Source of the DNA: Pleurobrachia bachei
Lineage: Eukaryota; Ctenophora; Tentaculata; Cydippida; Pleurobrachiidae
Length of the DNA stretch: 20,147 bases
Assembly (NCBI GenBank): GCA_000695325.1
Contig: AVPN01001025.1
Location: forward strand, 9,071-29,217
Direction: 5' to 3'
Shown: positions 10,601 through 18,415 of the stretch, piece by piece
Layout of the letters: every line of letters begins with the position of its first letter
How positions within the stretch are numbered: position 1 is the stretch's first letter
Made by a program: the position numbers and the translations under genes
The notes under the pieces: model-generated
Seen by the model: only the letters and a program-made list of their open reading frames with translations
Databases searched by the model: none
What the model was told of the DNA's origin: nothing

Positions 10601-13600
10601 TGAATCTTTATTGTGAATGTATTTGAATGCTGTATAATTGTGTACACTGTATAATGTTGCTTTTTTGTAAATTAGCTCTATTATTTTGCCAAAGTACGGA
10701 GAAAAGCAACGTTAGTTTCGAGGAACTCCCAAACTGACAAACAAACTGACAAACAAACAGAAAAACAAACTGATAAACAAACTTACAACCAAACTGATAA
10801 CCAAACTGACAAACAAACTGACAAACACCTACCCTGTAGAAGATCCTTGAGAACAGACACAGATTCATTCTTAGTGCACTCTACGCAGGCGGCTCCCTTG
10901 CTGGTTGCACACTTGCCTCCACCTGAAATCAATTATTGAAATCAAAATATTTGAATATCCAGGAAGTATTCGGTCTGGGGCATGAATCATGGCAGTTGAA
11001 TGTTGGTTGAATAGTATAAATGTCTGTCATCTCTACCTTTCTGTCCATAGTTGTACTGTCGACTGTAATTAATACACTGGAGTGATTGGAAACCTATAGG
11101 TGTACAGTTGTTTGTCAGTTTGTCAGTAATCTTACATGGTTACTACTCACTCTAATATGGTTGTCATAGTTACTACTGACTCTAACAAGGTTATCATGGT
11201 TACTATCTCTCTAATAAGTTGCCATGGTTACTACTCACTCTCAAGGCATGTTGTCTTGTTGCTAGGTTGTTCCATTTTTGTTCCAGTTTGTTCCTCTTCC
11301 TCTTCCTCACTACTTCTTCGCAACTGTTTCAAATCCTTCTGTTTGGGAAATAGAGATGTTACACCATTGTTTGACCCCCCTTCTTTTAGTTACACAAGGG
11401 CTACTAATTACTAGACCATCTGCATCAATCGAGTCATTGTTTACTGAATCGAACCAGAAACAAATCAGTTCAAGCACATTATCAAACTCCTAGCACCTCA
11501 TTCTCACCTTGCCGTGTTTGGGATGGTTTGGAGTGTCTGCACTGGAGATGGGTTTGTTATTAGCTCCCTCAAACAAGAAGGTTAGTTTGTTAGACTGGTG
11601 GAATTTGTTGGTATGTTCGTTGGACGCGGGACTGGAGCACTGAAGCAACCGAACCGCTAATCTGGGGGAGGAAATAAGAGTGTTAGATGAAGGGAGGGCT
11701 TGGAAAGAATAAGGGCCGGGGTAATCTAGTCACTCAACATCTTACGATGTTATAATGTGACTCGAGTCTGAACAATTCCTGATCACACCTGCAGTCTCTA
11801 ACAGCCCGGGCATTGGTCTGTTCCAACTCTTCATTCTTTTTCCGCTGATCTATTAGTTTGTTCGTTAATTTTACAATACTGCCTTCAAATCTGTAAAGAG
11901 AGGGGATACTGGCTAGCTATCAAATCTACAGAATATTTCAGCAGAGCAGAACAAAAACATTTAAAAATGAACGCCATGCATTTGATTCGTTCAACACAGG
12001 TTCCCATGAGACACACTTTTGTTACTATGCCAACTGATTACCTTTGTTTCTGTTCCTCATGTTTCCCATCCTGTTCCAGCAACTTCTCCTCCAGCTCACT
12101 GTTCTTCCCCACCAACTCCAGGTAGGTTCCCTTCAGCCTCTCCTCACTGTGCTTCAATGCCATCACCTCCCTGTGTGAGTTGTTACAATAATGAAGGATG
12201 GAATGAGATGTTACAACTGTGTAGAATAGGATTAGGTGGAAAACCTTTCACCAATCTGAAAGTACTGATTCCGGCTAACATCTCTTTACTTTAAACAATA
12301 CTACACAAACTAGGGCCCTTTTCCGATATGAATGAGAGTCCCATTTAATTATCAATAACTCTCCATTCCATACCTGTCTCTAGCGAACAGTTCGGACTGC
12401 AGGTCAGTGTTGTGTGACTCAATCTCCGTGTAATCAGCTACCCTGTCAGATAATTTAGAGACATCCTTGCTCAGCATCCTGATCTCTTCGTCTTTCAACC
12501 GTAGCAATAACCGCAGATCTGGGGAAGGTAATGTATGTAAGATGGGGAGTACTATAATACCTGCGCTGTGTTATACAAAATATGTAGATCTGGGGAGGGG
12601 GTAAAGATGGTAGGGGACTGGGGAGGAGGATAATATGATTCCAAAAGAGGGGTACGAGTTTTGAACGTGAGAGGAACAGAACCGCTGAGATAAACAGATC
12701 ATCAGATCTCTACACCGTGTAGTACTTGGTTACGAAGTCACCCCTGTATGTACAAGTACACGTACCCTCATTTTGTTGGTTTAGTTGCTCATGTTCATCC
12801 AGCATGGCACCCAGTCGCTCAATTTCAACCTGCTGCTTCCGAACCCGCTCATCCGCTGCTCCCTTCTCCTTCTCCAGTAGACTCGCCCCCACTTGAACCC
12901 CTTCCAGGACATTACCCTCTAGTGTACCTCTGTCCAGAGACCCCCGACCCAGTACTCGATATCTTCAGGGAAATACAATCCCAGAGCGAGGGAGAGTTTA
13001 TATTCCAACACTTGGGTGAGGTTGTTATAAGAAAGGATCTGGGACTGACTACAAAGATAAAGGACTTCTTCCAAAGACATGTTCTTGGAGTATGTCAAGA
13101 GAATCAGGTGATGATCTCCAAAACGGAGAAAAGGACAGTTTACGGTCTAAAATGGTCTGATGAAGCGATAAGACGGGAGGCAGAGAAGAGACGGCTTATG
13201 GTTGCATTTGCGGAGGTTGGACGAATATCACTAGCAGAGAATAGCTGGAGCCACTTGACCTCATGGATCCTCCAGAAATGTCTACCAAAGAGGAGCTCCA
13301 AATGGAAAACACATTGTGAATATAATCGGAGATACCACGATCTATACCCCTCTCATCCCAGTACAGCTACACCATTTACCCCAGCTCAGACACAACACCT
13401 CACAGTCCACAAGTTATCCAGTGTGTACAGGGAAACGATAAAGTGCAACAAATCTACCCTTCCAAGAGAACCGTGGCAGAATGTGATGCTCCTTCATAAA
13501 ACTAGCGATCGTGAAAAGTTAGACAAGTATTGGGGGTGCTGTTCAAGCTACCATGGGGCGCCTGTTAGGGACTATCTAGGGGAAAAGATATCGTTTGTAT

Positions 13601-16600
13601 TGGCATGGAGGGATTGTTGGGTTAGGTGGGGACTTCTCCTACCTGCTATAAATGGACTCGTAGTGTTCTTTTATGGGTGTGCTCAGATCAATTTCGATAT
13701 ACAGGGAGATCTACTGGCAACGTTTCTATTCCACAACTATCTCAGCCCCTATCACGCCATCTTAATGCTCATGTGGGGTCCTCTGGTCTACTTTCTCAAA
13801 TGGAGCAGGATGAGCGATGTACTAGCCTTCAAATGGGGCGTAACCAGACATTCAGAGGGGGTAGAGCATGAATCGAGTGGGTTCAGAGGCAGGTCTTTAG
13901 AAGATGAGACTAGTCACAGCGAGCAGCTAGTTGAACATCTAAAAACCTCTCTGAGAAGGTGTCTGACTCTGGTTATCCTGGCTGTCCTCCTAACCCTAAC
14001 GATCGTATCAACTGTTCTCACCATGTCCGTCCAGTTCTCACTCCGACGAACTCTTCAAACTACCTCTGCTCTCTCCATCTCCCTCGCTAAATCTGTCACC
14101 AATAACATCTGTATACTGATCCTGGGATACATATACAAATGGGCTGCCTACAGATTGACCGTGTTCGGGAACTACAGGTTCAGGAGTGATTTTGACAGGG
14201 TCCTCACATGGAAACTGTTCGTGTTAGACTTTGTGAACACTCATCTCTACAAGATTATCATGATATTCTTTCAAGACACCCTCAAGACAAATGGTATAAC
14301 CAATGTTTAGGATAGACGGTGAGTTCTGCAACCCGTGCTCTCATGACGACTGCAGACGTGACCTACTAATTCACACACTGACATACATTGTGATGCAGCA
14401 ATGTAAACCTCTTCTACCCATGATAGCTAACAAGATATCAAACTGCTTCCAGACACCACTAGACACCCCCTCCACTAAGGGTCTACAACAAGTCCAACAA
14501 GAGTGGGGGTTAACCCAGTTCCAACTACCCGGTGCCAACCTGTATAGTGGTGGTGATGGTGCCGCCCCAGACACGACAGTGGACAGGGAACACGCCTCCC
14601 TGTTGTTTATCCTCAGAAAGATGATGATGTTTAGTGTGGTATTATTCTATGCAGCTGCCTGCCCTCTATCAGCCGCCCTGACTCTACTATTTGAAGTGTT
14701 CCTGAGTGCACCCATCCTGGACAAACACTCCTTCACTAGATTGAGGAGAATGGCAGCCGCTCCAGCTGAAGGTATTGGAATTCTGGGTAAGATCCAAGTT
14801 GCGATCATGCTCCTTGCAGTAGTCAGCAATACCGTGATAATAGTATTCATGGGCCCTTCTAATGAGGTATATAGTCTCTTTGGATACTCCTGGGACCTGG
14901 AACACCTCTATGACATAGACCTGAATAGTGTTGGTGATGTGTGTAGGGGTCATCTCGCGACTGTGGACCAGATCGGGTTATGGCAACTGATCCTATACAT
15001 GATAACATTCCTGTTCTCTCTCATTCTCATCCTGATATTCTATCTGAATACAACTGGGGTGCAGTTGAAGGTGGCCATGAGACACCAACATCTCGCCAAT
15101 AAACGCAGAATACAGGTAGCTAATAGTGGTACTGGGACTAGTGGTCGTGAGACTTTTATAGGGAATAGTGAGAGGGAGGGGAAGGAAGGGAAGAGAAGGG
15201 CCGGGTACACTAGAATCACGAGTGTGTGAAAGTGTTGTGACTTGTCAGAGCATTAGCATGTTAGACAGTGTGACTTAGGGTGTATATCATTACCATGAAT
15301 ACTCGAGAGAAAGGTTTTGACTGTGATGTTTCACTTTTCAGGACGTCGAGCTAAGAGATGAAGAAGAAGAAGAAACAGATTCCATTAGAACTGTAGAGAG
15401 CAGAATTAACAGAAATAAGAGAATAAGCAGTGACTTCCTTGCAGAAATTCAAGTGTGAATTAAGTTGGATTATTTTTTATAGAATTTTTATTTCCTTATT
15501 GTACAAATGTATATATATAATCTGTGGTTATTGAATCTTTATTGTGAATGTATTTGAATGCTGTATAATTGTGTACACTGTATAATGTTGCTTTTTTGTA
15601 AATTAGCTCTATTATTTTGCCAAAGTTAGTTTCGAGGAACTCTCAAACTGACAAACTGAAAAACAAACTGACAACCAAACTGACAAACTGACAAACAAAC
15701 TGACAAACAAACTGACAAACCCACTGACAAACAAACGGACAAACAAACTGACCACCAAACTGACAAACTGACAAACAAATTGACAAACAAACTGATAGAC
15801 AAACTGACAACTAAACTGACAAACAAACAAACAGACAAGCTAACAAACACCTACCCTGTAGAAGATCCTTGAGAACAGACACAGATTCATTCTTAGTGCA
15901 CTCTACACAGGCGGCTCCCTTGCTGGTTGCACACTTCCCTCCACCTGAAATCAAGTATTGAAATCAAAATATATTTGAATTTCTACCCAGCATTCGGTCT
16001 GGGGCATGAATCAGGGCAGTTGAATGTTTGATAGAATAGTTTAAATGTCTGTAATCTCTACCTTTCTGTCCGTAGTTGTACTGTCGACTGTAATTAATAC
16101 ACTGGAGTGATTGGAAACCTAGGTGATATACAGTTGTTTGTCAGTTTGTCAGTACTCTAACATGGTTGTCATGGTTACTATCTCTCTAGCAACCGGTTGC
16201 CATGGCTACTACTCACTCTCAAGACATGTTGTCTTGTTGCTAGGTTGTTCCATTTTTGTTCCAGTTTGTTCCTCTTCCTCTTCCTCACTACTTCTTCGCA
16301 GCTGTTTTAAATCCTTCTGTGTGGGGAATTAGATAGATTTGTTACACCTTTGCTTGATCTCCTTCTTTTAGTTGTTTACTGAATCGAACCAGGAACAAAT
16401 CAGTTGAAACACATTATCAAACGAGCCCCTCATTCTCACCTTGCCGTGTTTGGGATGGTTTGGAGTGTCGGCACTGGATATAGGTTTGTTATTAGCCCCC
16501 TCAAATAGGAATGTTAGCTTGTTAGACTGGTGGAATTTGTTGGTGTGTTCGTTGGAAGCGGGACTGGAGCACTGAAGCAACCGAACCGCTAACCTAAGGG

Positions 16601-18333
16601 TGGAAACAGGAGGGTTTAGATAAAGGTAGGGATGAGAAAGAACCAGGGTAAATGAATCGCTCAACTAAAGATGTGAGCCGAAATGATGACATATGATATT
16701 GGAGCCTGACTCGAGCCAGGACAACTAGCCTGATCACACGCATACCTGCATTCTCTAACATACTGACACAACAACATACCTGCAGTCTCTTACAGCCCGG
16801 GCATTGGTCTGTTCCAACTCTTCATTCTTTTTCCGCTGATCTATTAGTTTGTTCGTTAATTTTACAATACTGCCTTCAAATCTGTAAAGAGAGGGGATAC
16901 TGGCTAGCTATCAAATTTGTAAAGAGGGGCTAGCTTCAAATCTACAGATCTCTCAACAGAATATTTTCAAATGAACGCCATGCATTCTATTCAGTTGACA
17001 CAGGTTGCCATGAGACATACCCTGTTACAACATGGTTACAACATGGTGTTCCCATGCCATTACCTTTGTTTCTGTTCCTCATGTTTCCCATCTTGTTCCA
17101 GCAACTTTTCCTCCAGCTCACTGTTCTTCCCCACCAGTTCCAGGTAGGTTCCCTTCAGCCTCTCCTCACTGTGCTTTAATGCCATCACCTCCCTTTGGAT
17201 GAGTTGTTATAGGAATGAGATAGAAATGAACACTAAAATTAGCACTTTAGTACTTTAGCACCAATCAGAACGTACTGATTCCAGCCTGTATGGCGGCGCC
17301 ATACCCCATTTGATTCTCAGACAGATTCCAGCTAAGAACGCCTTACTTTAAATAATACTGCACAAACTAGAGCCCTTGTACAAGTTGAACGCGAGTCCCA
17401 TACAACTCTCCAGTATCATACCTGTCTCTAGCGAACAGTTCGGACTGCAGGTCAGTGTTGTGTGACTCAATCTCCGTGTAATCAGCTACCCTGTCAGATA
17501 ATTTAGAGACATCCTTGCTCAGCATCCTGATCTCTTCGTCTTTCAACCGTAACAACAACCTCAGATCTGAGAAAGATAAAGCTGTAAAGGGGTACTACCT
17601 GTGTTTGAAGAATGAAACCTTACGTCTGGGAGGGGAAGGATAATACAACTCCAGGAGGAGCACGAGTTTTGTCAAGATCTCTACTTCACGTACCCTCATT
17701 CTGTTGGTTTAGTTGCTCGTGTTCATCAAGCATAGCACCCAGCCGCTCAATTTCAGCCTGCTGCTTCCTAACCCGCTCATCTGCAACTCCCTTCTCCTTC
17801 TCCAGTAGACTCGCCCCCACTTGAACCCCTTCCAGGTCGCGTATCTTAGCCTAGATGGGGGAGGGAGGGGAGTTAGTCTGGCCCTCACTTGTACCCCTTC
17901 CAGGTCGCGTATCTTAGCCTAGATCAGGGAGGGAGGGGGAGTTAGCAGCTGGCCCCCACTTGAACCCCTTTCAGTTTGCGTATCTTAGCCTAGATCAGGG
18001 GGAGGGAGGGGAGTTAGTCTGGCCCCCACTTGTACCCCTTCCAGGTCGCGTATCTTAGCCTAGATGATGGGGAGGGAGGGGGAATTAGCCCAAAGAACAA
18101 ACATATTTATCAACTAAAGTAAACTAAAATTCAACTATAGAGTTCATATTTTACAGGATGTGCTCTATTGAAAACTTGGTGACTGTTGCATTACAAGCGG
18201 TTACAAGCTGTGATATATACCGACTCTAAATATGGCGATATTGTATTTAGCGAAGGAGGCTCGAGCAAGTTAATGAACACAATGACAACAAGCTCCGCAG
18301 CATCACAGAATATACAACAAGATTTGGCGCAGC

Positions 18334-18415
<82 letters not shown>

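Larger units (their letters stand above)
8077..12908. repeat. 4.85-kb tandem segmental duplication, unit A
   Basis: From ATCTTCAG at 8077 to CTTCCAGG at 12908 the sequence is colinear with 12961-17836. It carries anoctamin copy 1 (+), a CAAACTGA minisatellite, and eight coiled-coil exons (-), the most upstream of which is cut at the junction. Divergence by eye is roughly 9-10% in the anoctamin exon and lower in several other parts. Confidence 0.92.
12961..17836. repeat. 4.85-kb tandem segmental duplication, unit B
   Basis: It is colinear with 8077-12908. Its right end runs without a break into the intact start of the coiled-coil exon at 17850 and the splice-site repeats beyond, so the right flank is ancestral here. 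It carries anoctamin copy 2, a longer CAAACTGA minisatellite, and eight coiled-coil exons with complete borders. Confidence 0.92.

Noticed and set aside
15612-15850. Minus-strand frames of FVCQFVSL repeats resembling a membrane peptide (also 10608-10868)
   Set aside because: They are encoded by the CAAACTGA minisatellite and change length and content between the two units.
17814-18088. Possible CRISPR array (four regularly spaced repeats)
   Set aside because: Units are contiguous with no unique spacers and coincide with a eukaryotic splice acceptor.
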